NCBI RefSeq assembly: GCF_011064545.1
Contig: NZ_JAAMFG010000017.1
Location: 62,001-126,000 of the forward strand
Length of the DNA: 64,000 bases
Direction of reading: 5' to 3'
From: Wenzhouxiangella sp. XN24
Lineage (GTDB): Bacteria > Pseudomonadota > Gammaproteobacteria > Steroidobacterales > XN24
Under the pieces are notes generated by a model. It was given only the letters and a program-made list of their open reading frames with translations. It was not told the DNA's origin and did no database searches. Both the position numbers and the translations under genes were made by a program. This document shows, in pieces, positions 1-9,400 of the stretch. Each line of letters begins with the position of its first letter. Position 1 is the stretch's first letter.

Positions 1-733
1 TGTGCCAGAAAGCCTGTCGCGTCATGCAGTCGCCGCGCCGGGTCGGAAAAACGAACTCCGTCTGCTTTTCCAGCAGTATTTCGTCGCGCGGCCCGGCGAT
101 GAAACGCTGCAGCCACTCGAGCGATTCCTCGCCCAGGGGAATCAGCCGTTCCCGCCCGCCCTTGCCGATCACCCGCACGACACCCTGGTTGAGATTCACC
201 TGGGCGAGCCGCAGGCTGACGAGCTCCGTCACGCGCAGCCCCGTCGCATACAACACTTCGAGCATGGTGCGATCCCGATGGCCGAGCGGCTCCTCTGTCT
301 TCGGCGCGTCGAGCAGGGCCTCCACCTCTTCCTCGCTGAGCGATTTCGGCAGGGGGCGTCCGATTTTCGGCATCGAGATTTCCGCCGTGGGATCCTCGCC
401 CGCGCCCCGCTCGCGGAGCAGCCAGCGGAAAAACCGACGGAAGCTCGACAACTGGCGGGCCGAGGAGCGGGGCCGCGCGCCGCCCTCCGCGCGTCCGGCG
501 ATGAAGCCGAGGACGTCATCCCGCCCGGCTTCGGTGATCGGCTTGCCGCTCGGTGCGATCCAGCGCGCCAGGGCCAGCAGGTCGGTGCGATAAGCGGACA
601 GGGTATTCTTCGACAGGCCACGCTCCATCCAGGCGGCATCGAGAAAGCGATCGATCGCCTGCGTGGACGCATCGAGATGACCCTGGTCGATCCCGGCCTC
701 CTCCCGACGTCCGCTGTTCCCGCCTGCGCTCAT
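1..733 (-). CDS. xerD: Tyrosine recombinase XerD (partial, runs off left edge)
   Basis: Site-specific tyrosine recombinase that, with XerC, resolves chromosome dimers at dif during division. About 244 residues are visible. The N-terminal SAM-like DNA-binding domain carries the XerD-type stretch ERGLSKNTLSAYRTDL (residues about 38-53). The start of the catalytic domain follows with ATGLRVTELV, which holds the first catalytic Arg, and GKGGRERLIPLG, which holds the catalytic Lys. The HxxR box and the nucleophilic Tyr lie beyond the window edge. The start at 733 is the first ATG giving a normal XerD N-terminus; upstream GTG codons in frame are possible. XerC is the alternative, but the N-terminal motif favours XerD. 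The position next to unrelated genes and the lack of phage genes argue against a prophage integrase. Confidence 0.88.
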   Translation of the reverse strand, partial: MSAGGNSGRREEAGIDQGHLDASTQAIDRFLDAAWMERGLSKNTLSAYRTDLLALARWIAPSGKPITEAGRDDVLGFIAGRAEGGARPRSSARQLSSFRRFFRWLLRERGAGEDPTAEISMPKIGRPLPKSLSEEEVEALLDAPKTEEPLGHRDRTMLEVLYATGLRVTELVSLRLAQVNLNQGVVRVIGKGGRERLIPLGEESLEWLQRFIAGPRDEILLEKQTEFVFPTRRGDCMTRQAFWH

Positions 734-867
734 CCCGTCCACTTCGCTGTCCACTGTCCGCAAGGCCCACGGGCCCCATGAGAGCAGACATTCTCGACGG
801 ACACGGCGGGTGACGATGCGACCAGCGTCACATATCAGGCCGCGATTAACATAAATCGAACGGCGGG

Positions 868-899
868 GGCTCCGCGGGCCGGGACGCGCCCGCGGAGCC
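868..899 (-). terminator. Perfect 12-bp inverted repeat, likely end of the TonB operon
   Basis: GGCTCCGCGGGC (868-879) and its exact complement GCCCGCGGAGCC (888-899) flank an 8-nt loop. The structure sits about 20 bases beyond the stop of the TPR gene, on the same strand. A weakly T-rich stretch rather than a clean T-tract follows on the minus strand, so it may be a Rho-independent terminator of modest quality or an RNA 3'-end-stabilising hairpin. Confidence 0.55.
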
Positions 900-918
900 G
901 GGCTGGGCGATGGGTACC

Positions 919-2211
919 CTAGTTTCTGAGTTCCGCGACCTGGATGCGGTCCTCGACGAAGCGCTGCCATTCGCGCGCCTGGGACCGGATCTTGGCATCG
1001 AAATCCTGCGCGCGCTGGAAGGCCTGGCGCGCCTCGCGCAATTCGCCGAGCTCCATGGTGCCGATGCCGATCATCAACCAGACGCCACCCGGGTTCGACA
1101 GGTTGCCGACCTCGAGGGCCTGGCGGGCCGCATCCACCGTTGCCTGCCATTCGTTCTGTTCCATCATCAGGCGCGCCTTCTGCATGAACAGGTCGCCCTC
1201 ACCCGTCATCGGGGCCAGCCGGTCGATCACGCGGCCGGCCCGCTCGTACTCGCGCGCAGCGGTCCAGGCCTGCAGCAGCAGCCTGAGATTGGCCTCCTCC
1301 GGCGCGACCCGGCCCGCCTCCATGGCCGCGGAGAGAATCTGGCCGGCCTGGAAAGGCAGTTCGACGAACATGCTCATGCGCACGAGGTTGAGAAGCTTCT
1401 TTTCTTCCTCGATCAGCCCGGCGTTGTAGGCCGCCATCAGCGCCGCCAGCGCGTCGGTGTCCTGGTTGAGCTCCTGGTGCGCCCCGGAGAGCATCTCCCA
1501 GTAGCTCAGCTTCTGTGGCGCCATCGAGACGAGTATCTTCAGGACGTCCAGCGCCGCGCGGAAATCCTTCAGCTCGAAGTGGATCGCCAGCTCGAGCTGG
1601 TGCCAGCTCTCGGCCGCCTTGGCGCCGGCATCGCGAATGGCGCCCCGGACCCATGGCAGCGCTTCGCGGTAGCGCTCCATCTGCGCGTAGTTCTGCGCCA
1701 TCATGATCTGGTCTTCCGGCGTCTTCTCCGGCTGGTAGCGGAAGTACTCCGTCATCATGTCGATGGACTTCTGCCACTCTTCACGCGAGGAGTAGAGCTG
1801 GGCGAGCGCCCTCATCATGTTGAAGTGGGCGCTGTTGGGCAGCGCGTCCAGCTCGACGGCCGTCTCGAAGTGCGGCACGGCTTCGTTGACGCGATCCACT
1901 GCGATCAGGATGTAGCCGTAGATCTGTTCGCCCATGGCGCGCTCATAGTCGCTGAGCTCGGACGAGAGGTAGGCCTGCGCCGACTTCAGCGCTTCCTGGT
2001 AGTCGCTGTTCGTGTAGTGCTGGACGAGGCTGTCGAAGCGCCGGTACGCCCGTTCCCCCATCAGCGCGTTGGGCTCCTTGCGTTCCAGCTCCGGCTTCGG
2101 CGCTTCCTGCGCAAGCGCGCCGGACGGGGCCGCCGCGACCGCGAGCAGGACCGCGGTGCAGAAGCCCGCGACGATGGACATCATTCGTTCGCTCGGCTGG
2201 AACATCATCAC
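919..2211 (-). CDS. Periplasmic TPR protein of the TonB cluster
   Basis: Tetratricopeptide-repeat protein of 430 aa with an N-terminal signal peptide (hydrophobic core around residues 12-33, ending near SGALA). Helical TPR-like repeats fill the rest, for example FMQKARLMMEQNEWQATVDA and LMIGIGTMELGELREARQAF. It is the last gene of the TonB/ExbB/ExbD operon and overlaps tonB by ATGA (2208-2211), which supports the start at 2211; a second in-frame start lies at 2184. In Vibrio TonB2 systems a TPR protein occupies the same place (known from the literature), so a role as a periplasmic accessory of TonB energy transfer is the best inference. The direct molecular function is unknown. Confidence 0.82.
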   Translation of the reverse strand: MMMFQPSERMMSIVAGFCTAVLLAVAAAPSGALAQEAPKPELERKEPNALMGERAYRRFDSLVQHYTNSDYQEALKSAQAYLSSELSDYERAMGEQIYGYILIAVDRVNEAVPHFETAVELDALPNSAHFNMMRALAQLYSSREEWQKSIDMMTEYFRYQPEKTPEDQIMMAQNYAQMERYREALPWVRGAIRDAGAKAAESWHQLELAIHFELKDFRAALDVLKILVSMAPQKLSYWEMLSGAHQELNQDTDALAALMAAYNAGLIEEEKKLLNLVRMSMFVELPFQAGQILSAAMEAGRVAPEEANLRLLLQAWTAAREYERAGRVIDRLAPMTGEGDLFMQKARLMMEQNEWQATVDAARQALEVGNLSNPGGVWLMIGIGTMELGELREARQAFQRAQDFDAKIRSQAREWQRFVEDRIQVAELRN

Positions 2212-2834
2212 GATTCCGGGTTGATGTTGAATTCGATCGTCTGTTCGGCTTCTCTCGAGACAGCCTCCCCGTCGACGATCCGCGGCTTGAACTTCCAGCG
2301 CAGGATGGCCCGCACGGCCTCACGGTTGAAGACACGCGGCGGCTGGGCCTCGATGACCGAGGGATTCAGCACGGTACCGTCCGGGGCGATCGTGAACTTG
2401 ATCCGCACCCACCCCTCCAGGCCCCGAAGCAGTGCATCGCGGGGATAGCTGGGCTCGATGCGCACGATCGGCACGATGTCCCCGTCCGCGGCGCCGTCCC
2501 CCGTCTGCCACCCGGCGGCCACGACGGGTCCCCCGGTGAAACTGGCGGAGATATCCGGCGTCTCGATGTCGAGGCGCTGCTTCACGACCTGCTGGGGCGC
2601 CTGGGTCTGCAACTGCGGTGGTGGGGGCGGCTTGTCGGGCGGCGGCGGCTTGCGCGGCACCTGGCGCTCGCGCGTCTGGACGATCTCCTCGGCCTTGACG
2701 CGCACGAAGTCGATCACCTTGCCGGTCTCGTCGGGCCGCTGGAAACCGTCCCGGCCCCCGACGAGCAGATGCATCACCAGGAACAGCAGCAGGGCGACCA
2801 CGGTACCCGCGGCAATGGAAGCCAGGAATCGCAT
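2208..2834 (-). CDS. tonB: TonB-family energy transducer
   Basis: Inner-membrane-anchored periplasmic protein that transmits proton-motive force from ExbB/ExbD to outer-membrane TonB-dependent receptors. The 208 aa comprise one N-terminal transmembrane helix (about 5-27), a proline-rich spacer (KPPPPDKPPPPPQ, about 62-74) and a C-terminal TonB fold with IEPSYPRDALLRGLEGWVRI and FNREAVRAILRWKFKP. It is short, like the TonB2 class rather than the E. coli type. The start overlaps the exbD stop by one base, and the stop overlaps the TPR gene. No receptor gene is in the window, so the substrate is unknown. Confidence 0.92.
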   Translation of the reverse strand: MRFLASIAAGTVVALLLFLVMHLLVGGRDGFQRPDETGKVIDFVRVKAEEIVQTRERQVPRKPPPPDKPPPPPQLQTQAPQQVVKQRLDIETPDISASFTGGPVVAAGWQTGDGAADGDIVPIVRIEPSYPRDALLRGLEGWVRIKFTIAPDGTVLNPSVIEAQPPRVFNREAVRAILRWKFKPRIVDGEAVSREAEQTIEFNINPES

Positions 2835-3244
2835 CAGCCACCTCCCGCGGGTTGCGCCGCGACCGATATGTTCAGGATGCCTCCCAGGCGCACCTGGTCC
2901 ATCAGGTCGATGAGGATGCCGGTCTCGGAACGCTCGTCGGCGATGATCACGACCGTGCTTTCCGGGCTCTCGTTGCGGGCCTGCTCGACGCGCTGCCGCA
3001 CAGCCTCCAGGGGCACCTCGCGCTTGTCCATCCAGATCTGGCCCGTGGCGGAGACGCCGATCAGGATGTTGCCGCGCGCCTGCTGGCTCGCGGTGAGCGC
3101 CTCGGGCCGCTGCGGGTCGATGCCCGTCTCGCGGATGAACGAGGTCGTGACGATGAAGAAGATCAGCATGATGAACACGATGTCCAACATCGGCGTGATG
3201 TTGATCTCGGCCTCTTCCTCGCGCGTCGCGTGCCTTCTTGCCAT
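2834..3244 (-). CDS. exbD: ExbD/TolR biopolymer transport protein (copy 1, next to tonB)
   Basis: A 136-aa component of the TonB motor. A short cytoplasmic N-terminus is followed by one transmembrane helix (about 19-38) with the proton-path Asp in PMLDIVFIMLIFF, then a periplasmic domain. Residues encoding the helix come from a 62-bp stretch identical in DNA to the second exbD (3150-3211 versus 3605-3666), while the rest has diverged strongly. It lies 44 bases downstream of the other exbD and is directly coupled to tonB. Having two different ExbD proteins suggests a hetero-oligomeric ExbD dimer or division of labour between the large and small ExbB proteins (inference). Confidence 0.93.
   Translation of the reverse strand: MARRHATREEEAEINITPMLDIVFIMLIFFIVTTSFIRETGIDPQRPEALTASQQARGNILIGVSATGQIWMDKREVPLEAVRQRVEQARNESPESTVVIIADERSETGILIDLMDQVRLGGILNISVAAQPAGGG
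3150..3211 (-). repeat. 62-bp direct repeat, copy A (exbD transmembrane region)
   Basis: Identical base for base to 3605-3666. It encodes the INITPMLDIVFIMLIFFIVT region of ExbD. The offset between copies is 455 bp. Confidence 0.95.
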
Positions 3245-3288
3245 AAGGTTGAGAGTCTCGCTGGGTGCCTAAAGTTTCGTGCCGCCGG

Positions 3289-3699
3289 TCAGCGCTTCGC
3301 CATCGCGGCGATCGAGACCTGGTCCGCTCCGGCCATCCGGGCCTGGTCGATGACCCGGACCATCAGCCCGGAATCCGACGCGCGATCGGCGATGACGACC
3401 ACCGGCGTGTCCTGTCCCTTGGTGGCGAGCTCGCCTTCCACGTTCGCCCGCACGGCACGAATATCGACCTGCCGGCCGCTGACTTCGATGACGCCCGTCG
3501 ACTCGATGCGGATCGCGATCACCTCGCTGATCTTCTTCTCTTCCTGCGGCTCGTTCGACGGACGATTGAGCTCCAGGCCGATTTCCTTGACGAAGGACGT
3601 CGTCACGATGAAGAAGATCAGCATGATGAACACGATGTCCAACATCGGCGTGATGTTGATCTCGGCTTCATCCTCGCTTCTGGCGATCCTGCGTCTCAT
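3289..3699 (-). CDS. exbD: ExbD/TolR biopolymer transport protein (copy 2, next to exbB)
   Basis: Second ExbD paralogue, also 136 aa, starting MRRRIARSEDEAEINITPML. It has one transmembrane helix with the same essential Asp (LDIVFIM) and a periplasmic domain clearly different from copy 1. The start is 13 bases after the exbB stop, so it is co-transcribed. With ExbB it should form the proton channel that drives TonB. The near-identical membrane segment against divergent periplasmic segments suggests gene conversion or strong constraint on the helix. Confidence 0.93.
   Translation of the reverse strand: MRRRIARSEDEAEINITPMLDIVFIMLIFFIVTTSFVKEIGLELNRPSNEPQEEKKISEVIAIRIESTGVIEVSGRQVDIRAVRANVEGELATKGQDTPVVVIADRASDSGLMVRVIDQARMAGADQVSIAAMAKR
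3605..3666 (-). repeat. 62-bp direct repeat, copy B (exbD transmembrane region)
   Basis: Exact match to 3150-3211, including all synonymous positions. See copy A. Confidence 0.95.
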
Positions 3700-3712
3700 G
3701 CCAAGTCAATCC

Positions 3713-4237
3713 TCAATGTCGGATCATGAGGGCTTCGGCCCGATCGATCTGCGCGCCGGCCTTTTTTTCCAGCCAGGCGGCGAAATAAAGTCCCGACAGC
3801 GCGGCCACGAGACCGGACATGGTCGGAATCGTCGCCTTGGAGACGCCACCCGCCATGAGCCGCGCGTTGCCGGTCCCGGCGAAGGCCATGACGTCGAACA
3901 CGGCGATCATGCCCGTCACCGTACCGAGCAGCCCAAGCAACGGCAGCACGGCCATCAGCGTCTTGATGAGCAGGAGGTAACGACGGCTCTCGAGCTTGAC
4001 CTCCGAGATGACCCCGTTGCGCACCTGGTTGGCGTACCACGACGTCGTATCCTGCCGCGCGTCCCAGTTGGCCTCCACTTCGCGCAACCGCCCGGGCATC
4101 ACGAAATAGAAGTACCAGATCCGCTCGATGATGAACGTCCACATGAGCACCGTCACGACCAGGATGCCGTACAGGACGTTGCCGCCCATTTCGAAGAAAT
4201 CCCGGATCGATACGAATGCATCGACGAACGGGTTCAT
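3713..4237 (-). CDS. exbB: ExbB/TolQ/MotA-family proton channel (small ExbB)
   Basis: A 174-aa inner-membrane protein with three predicted transmembrane helices (about 17-40, 90-115, 132-155) and the family signature LPLLGLLGTVTGMIAVFD. It pairs with ExbD to use the proton gradient. It overlaps the upstream TtpC-like gene by ATGA (4234-4237). It is shorter than E. coli ExbB (about 244 aa) and has the size of the ExbB2 proteins of TonB2 systems. Confidence 0.93.
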   Translation of the reverse strand: MNPFVDAFVSIRDFFEMGGNVLYGILVVTVLMWTFIIERIWYFYFVMPGRLREVEANWDARQDTTSWYANQVRNGVISEVKLESRRYLLLIKTLMAVLPLLGLLGTVTGMIAVFDVMAFAGTGNARLMAGGVSKATIPTMSGLVAALSGLYFAAWLEKKAGAQIDRAEALMIRH

Positions 4238-5577
4238 CTGCCGGCTTCCGACTGCTTCGCGATGATGCCCGCGCTCTGCTCCTCCAGCACTTCGATGAGC
4301 GCCTTGCTGCGGCTCGCCACCACGCTGTGCAGCAGCACCAGCGGAATCGCGACCGTCAGGCCGAGCACCGTCGTGACGAGTGCCTGGGAAATACCGCCGG
4401 CCATCAGCTTCGGATCACCGGTGCCGAACAGCGTGATCGCCTGGAAGGTCGCGATCATGCCGGTCACGGTGCCGAGCAGGCCGAGCAACGGCGCGACCGC
4501 GGCGATGACCTTGATGGCCCCCTGCCAGGTCTCCAGCTTCGGCACTTCCCTGAGGATCGCCTCGTCGAGCTTCAGCTCGAGCGTCTCGGTGTCGGCGTCC
4601 GTGTTGTCCTCGTAGACCTTCAGGATCCGGCCCAGCGGATTGTTCTCGGTGGCCGTCTCCTTCTTCAGCTGGCCGCGGATCTTGGTGCCTACGGTCGTGA
4701 GATAGATCCAGCGCACCAGCGCGATCAGCAGGCCGACGATGCCCAGCGCGATGATCACGTAGCCGACCACGCCGCCCTGCGCCGTGCGCTCGGCCAGGCT
4801 CGGTTCCTGGATGAGCAGCGCGAGCAGCGAGCCGCGGCCCGGATCGACCGCCGCCGCCACCGTGGTGTTCGGGCTCGCCTCGAACAGGTTCTGCGCCATC
4901 GACACGTAGCGCGCCTGCGGCTGGCGGGCGAGCTCGAGGATGGTCTGCGTCTCGGGAATGTAGTTCAAAAACCCGTTGTCCGAGATCAGGTTGAAGACAC
5001 CGACCCGGACGACCGTCTCCTCGGCCGAGGTGCCGTCGGGCTTGGTGACGGTGGCGTCGAAACGGGCCACCTTGGCGCTGCGGACCATTTCTTCCGTGAG
5101 CAGCGCGCGCAACGCATTGAGATCTTCCATCGACGGCACGCCGCGCACCTTGGCGAGACGCTCGGCGAGCTCCTCGCGATTCGGATCCTGCGCAGTCACC
5201 AGCGAGGTCCGGATCAGGCCCACCGTATCGCCCGAGACCTGCCGGACGACACCGAACAGCTCGCCGAAGTTGCCGAGCTGGGTGCGCAACGTGTCGTTGA
5301 GTTCCGCCAGCTCCAGTTCGTTGGCGTTGAACTGGTTGGTGAGCTCGTCGCTGCGGCGCTCGGCGGCGGCCAGTTCCTGGCGCGCCTGGTTCAACAGCTC
5401 GCGCTGCTCGTTGCGGTTCTGCAAGAAGCGGCGTTCCCGCTCCTGGTTCTCCGCGCTGAGCTGGCTGCGGGACTCGCGGACCTGTTGCAGCAACTCGTCG
5501 AGCGAATCGACGGCGAGTGCCGGCGAAGCCCCGAGGGCGACCGTCAACGCGGCCGCGGCAAGAATGAACTTTCTCAT
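4234..5577 (-). CDS. TtpC-like large MotA/TolQ/ExbB protein with periplasmic domain
   Basis: A 447-aa protein. It has a signal peptide (about 1-22), a long coiled coil (about 30-145), a globular periplasmic part, then three transmembrane helices (about 268-291, 355-380, 398-423) with the ExbB signature APLLGLLGTVTGMIATF. This architecture matches TtpC of Vibrio TonB2 systems, an extra ExbB-like protein needed there for energy transfer across the periplasm (established for Vibrio). The start is set at 5577 because MRKFILAAAALTVALG gives a clean signal peptide and overlaps the DUF3450 stop by ATGA; the frame stays open further upstream but that extension only shadows the previous gene. Confidence 0.88.
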   Translation of the reverse strand: MRKFILAAAALTVALGASPALAVDSLDELLQQVRESRSQLSAENQERERRFLQNRNEQRELLNQARQELAAAERRSDELTNQFNANELELAELNDTLRTQLGNFGELFGVVRQVSGDTVGLIRTSLVTAQDPNREELAERLAKVRGVPSMEDLNALRALLTEEMVRSAKVARFDATVTKPDGTSAEETVVRVGVFNLISDNGFLNYIPETQTILELARQPQARYVSMAQNLFEASPNTTVAAAVDPGRGSLLALLIQEPSLAERTAQGGVVGYVIIALGIVGLLIALVRWIYLTTVGTKIRGQLKKETATENNPLGRILKVYEDNTDADTETLELKLDEAILREVPKLETWQGAIKVIAAVAPLLGLLGTVTGMIATFQAITLFGTGDPKLMAGGISQALVTTVLGLTVAIPLVLLHSVVASRSKALIEVLEEQSAGIIAKQSEAGR

Positions 5578-6353
5578 TGCACCTGCTCCGTCTCGGGGGC
5601 GGGAACCGGAAGGCGCAGCAGGTTCGGTGCAGCCTGTTGCCGGGCGATCCGCAGCCCCTCGACCACGTCGTTGCGGTAGTCGTTGGCGACTTCCCATTCG
5701 CCGGTGTTCTTGTTCCAGAACCCCGTTTCCTCGCGATCCGGCGTCTGGTAGGCCAGCAGGATCCTGCCGACACGGAGGAAATCGACCTTGCGGTCGCCGA
5801 GCTGGCCGTCGTAGGCCTCGGTGGTCCGGCCGAAATCGGCCTCGATCTGGTAGGCGTTCATGATCTGCCGGTACCGCTCGGAGACGGTGACGTCGGACTG
5901 CTCCATGATCTCGCGAAGCATCTCCACCCGGTTGCGGCGTTCCTGGAGCTGGAACGGCATGTCGAGCTCGATGAAGGTGGCCAGGTCCTCGATCATCTCG
6001 AACATCAGCGGGATGATCTCCTGCTGGACCTCCTGGAAACTGACCAGCTGCCGTTCGATGTCCTGCTTCTCGCTCTCCTGGTCGTTGACCAGTGCCGCCA
6101 GGTTCTCGTTGTAGATCTGGACCCGGTCGAGGCGCTGGATCACCACGCGGTAGTCGCCGAGAAGCTCCGTCGTCTCATCGGCCAGCTGGGCGATCCGCGC
6201 CTGTGAGCGCGCCGCATCCTGGACACTGGACTTCTGTTCCGCCAGCGCGGTGTTCAGGGTGCGTTGTTGCGCTGCGGCCGAGCCGAGCGGCAGCACCACC
6301 GCCAGCGCCAGGGCGGCGAACGCACTCGGGCGCCATCTCCTGATTTGATGCAT
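5574..6353 (-). CDS. DUF3450 periplasmic coiled-coil protein
   Basis: First gene of the TonB operon, 259 aa. A signal peptide (cleavage near GSAAAQQ, residue about 28) is followed by a long alpha-helical or coiled-coil part (about 35-125, rich in Q/E/L) and a C-terminal region with the family-typical WNKNTGEWEVANDYRNDVVEGLRIAR. DUF3450 proteins are regularly encoded just before a TtpC-like protein and ExbB/ExbD (known genomic association), so it is probably a periplasmic partner of the TtpC-like protein. Its biochemical function is not known. An AGAGG ribosome-binding site lies 5 bases before the ATG. The promoter should be within 6354-6485, but I see no convincing -35/-10 pair. Confidence 0.85.
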   Translation of the reverse strand: MHQIRRWRPSAFAALALAVVLPLGSAAAQQRTLNTALAEQKSSVQDAARSQARIAQLADETTELLGDYRVVIQRLDRVQIYNENLAALVNDQESEKQDIERQLVSFQEVQQEIIPLMFEMIEDLATFIELDMPFQLQERRNRVEMLREIMEQSDVTVSERYRQIMNAYQIEADFGRTTEAYDGQLGDRKVDFLRVGRILLAYQTPDREETGFWNKNTGEWEVANDYRNDVVEGLRIARQQAAPNLLRLPVPAPETEQVQ

Positions 6354-6485
6354 GAGAACCTCTTCGATAGGACAGAGACAGGTATGGGGTACGGCCGCAG
6401 GCGGAGCCGCGGGAAGCGTGAGAAGCTAGCAGAATCATCCGCCGATGAAAAGCGCGCCGAGGCGGAAGAACCGGCACCCGGAGCC

Positions 6486-9400
6486 TCACATGTTACGGCG
6501 GTATTGCCCTCCGACGGAGTAGAGCGTCCGGCTGATCTGCCCGAGGGAACGGTGCTTGACGGTCTCCATGAGGGCGCCGAAAACGTTGCCGCCGCTGGCG
6601 GCGATCCCGGCAAGGTCCTCCAGGGCCCGTTCCCCGGCCGCGCCACCCAGCGCATTGAAAGCCCTGGCGGCCTCTACCTGGGCCTTTTTCTCGTGCTCCC
6701 CGGACCGGATCAGCTGGCCCTCCTCGACGGAGGCCTCGCCGGCCCCGTCCGGGCCCAGGAAGGTGTTGACGCCTACCAGTGGCAGGCTGCCGTCGTGTTT
6801 CTTGTGCTCGTAGTACAGGCTTTCCTCCTGGATCCGGCCCCGCTGGTACATGGACTCCATGGCGCCCAGCACGCCGCCGCGCTCCGCGAGCCGTTCGAAT
6901 TCCTGGTACACGGCCTCCTCCACCTGGTCGGTCAGGTAGTCGATCGCAAAGGACCCCTGCCAGGGGTTCTGGTTGCGGTTGAGCCCCAGTTCCCGGTTGA
7001 TGATCAGCTGGATCGCGACCGCGCGGCGCACCGAGGCCTCGGTCGGCGTGGTCAGCGCCTCGTCGAAGGCGTTGGTGTGCAGGCTGTTGCAGTTGTCGAA
7101 CAGGGCGTACAGCGCCTGCAGCGTCGTGCGTATGTCGTTGAATTGCATCTCCTGGGCATGCAGGCTGCGCCCGGATGTCTGGATGTGATACTTGAGCATC
7201 TGGCTGCGCGCGGAGGCGCCGTAGAGCCGCTTCATGGCGCGCGCCCAGATGCGTCGCGCCACCCGGCCGATCACGGCGTACTCCGGATCCATGCCGTTGG
7301 AAAAGAAGAACGACAGGTTGGGCGCGAACTCGTCGATCTTCATGCCCCGCGCAAGGTAGTACTCGACGATGGTGAAGCCGTTCGCCAGAGTGAAGGCGAG
7401 CTGTGTGACCGGGTTCGCGCCCGCTTCCGCGATGTGATAGCCGCTGATCGACACCGAATAGAAATTCCGCACCCCGGCGTCGATGAAGTACTGCTGCACG
7501 TCGCCCATCATCCGCAGGGCGAATTCCGTGGAGAAGATGCAGGTGTTCTGGGCCTGGTCCTCCTTGAGGATATCGGCCTGGACCGTGCCCCGGACCTTCG
7601 CCAGGGTCTCGGCCCGGATGCGCGCGTAGGTCGCCGCATCCACGACCTGGTCGCCCGACAGGCCCAGGAGCCCGAGCCCGGAGCCGTCGTGCCCCTCCGG
7701 CAGGGTGTCGCGATAGCGGGGGCGGCGCTCTCCCAGCAGGGCCTCGATGCGGCGCTCGGCCTCCGGCCAGCCGCCCGTGGCGCGGAGGTGGCGCTCGACC
7801 TGCTGGTCGATCGCGGTGTTCATGAACATCGCCAGGATCATCGGCGCCGGGCCGTTGATCGTCATGGAGACCGAGGTCGCCGGGTCGCACAGGTCGAAGC
7901 CGGAGTAGAGGCGCTTCATGTCGTCCAGGGTGGCGATCGAGACGCCGGAATTGCCGATGCGGCCATAGACGTCGGGTCGCTCGTCGGGATCCTCGCCGTA
8001 CAGGGTCACGGAATCGAAGGCCGTCGAGAGTCTCGTGGCGGCATGCCCGCCGGCCAGGTAATGGAAGCGGCGGTTGGTGCGCTCGGGCATGCCCTCGCCG
8101 GCAAACATCCGGATCGGGTCCTCTTCGACCCGCCGGTAGGGATAGACGCCGCCGGTATAGGGATAGGCGCCGGGCAGGTTCTCGCGCAGCAGGAAGCGCA
8201 GCAGCTGGCCCCAGTCCTCGTATTGCGGCGCCGCCAGCCGCGGCAGCGGCAACCGGGCCAGCGATTCGGTGTAGTTCTCCCCGGTCAGTTCGCGGTCCCG
8301 GACCCGGTAACGGTACTGCGGGGCCTCGATGCCCTCGCGGCGTGCCGGCCAGTCCTGCAGCAGGCCGATGCATTCCGGCCCCAGGGTGTCGAGCGCCTCG
8401 TTGTAGCGCCGCCGCACGCCCGCCAGCGCATCGTCGCCATGAAGCGCCTCGGCCGGGTAGGGATGCAGCGCCGCCGGCCGCGCCGGATCCAGGCCCTCCA
8501 GCGCCCGCCAGCAGGCCCAGGCGGTGGCGGCGGCCTCCGCCGCATGCTCGGCATCGTGGTTGGCGCGCCGGCCGTCCTCGGCGATCTCGGCGAGATACCG
8601 GACGCGGCGCGGGGGAATCAATGCACCGTGATCGGTGGCGGCCGGCAACGCCGGCGGCGTCCAGTCGGCCGCCTCCACGCCACAGCGGGCCACGATCTTC
8701 TCGCACAGCGCGGTGAACAGTCGGTTCACCCCCGGGTCGTTGAACTGGCTCGCGATGGTCGGGTACACGGGCACGTCGTCGTCCGCCAGGTCGAAGGCCT
8801 TGCGGTTGCGCTTCCATTGCTTGCGCACGTCGCGCAAGGCGTCCTCGGCGCCGCGCTTCTCGAACTTGTTCAGCACCACGATGTCGGCAAAATCGAGCAT
8901 GTCGATCTTTTCCAGCTGGCTGGCGGCGCCGTATTCGCTGGTCATCACGTACACCGGCAGGTCCACGAGATCGACGATCTCGGTGTCGCTCTGGCCGATG
9001 CCCGCCGTCTCGACGATCACGAGGCCGAACCCCACCGACTTGAGGAACTCGATGGCCTCGGCGAGCGCGGCGCTGGTCGCCAGGTGCTGTCGCCGGGTGG
9101 CGACCGAGCGCATGTAGATGCGCTCGTCGGACAGGGCGTTCATGCGGATCCGGTCGCCGAGCAATGCGCCGCCGGTGCGCCGGCGGGTCGGATCGACCGC
9201 CAGCACCGCGATCGGCCGGTCGGGAAAACTCCGCAGGAAACGGTTCAGGATCTCGTCCGTGAGGCTCGATTTCCCGGCGCCGCCGGTGCCCGTGATGCCG
9301 ATCACCGGAACCCGGCCGGCCGTCTCCTCGCGCGGACCCCGCAGCACCACCGTGGATTCCGTGTCGTCGGCCGACTGCTCGATCAGGCTGAGGCTGTGGC

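Noticed and set aside
1-733. Phage or island integrase at the left edge
   Set aside because: The N-terminal motif is of XerD type and there are no phage genes, tRNA or attachment repeats beside it.
910-2448. 512-codon plus-strand frame over the TPR and tonB genes
   Set aside because: Antisense shadow; no motif, while the minus-strand genes have signal peptide, TPR and TonB features and coupled starts.
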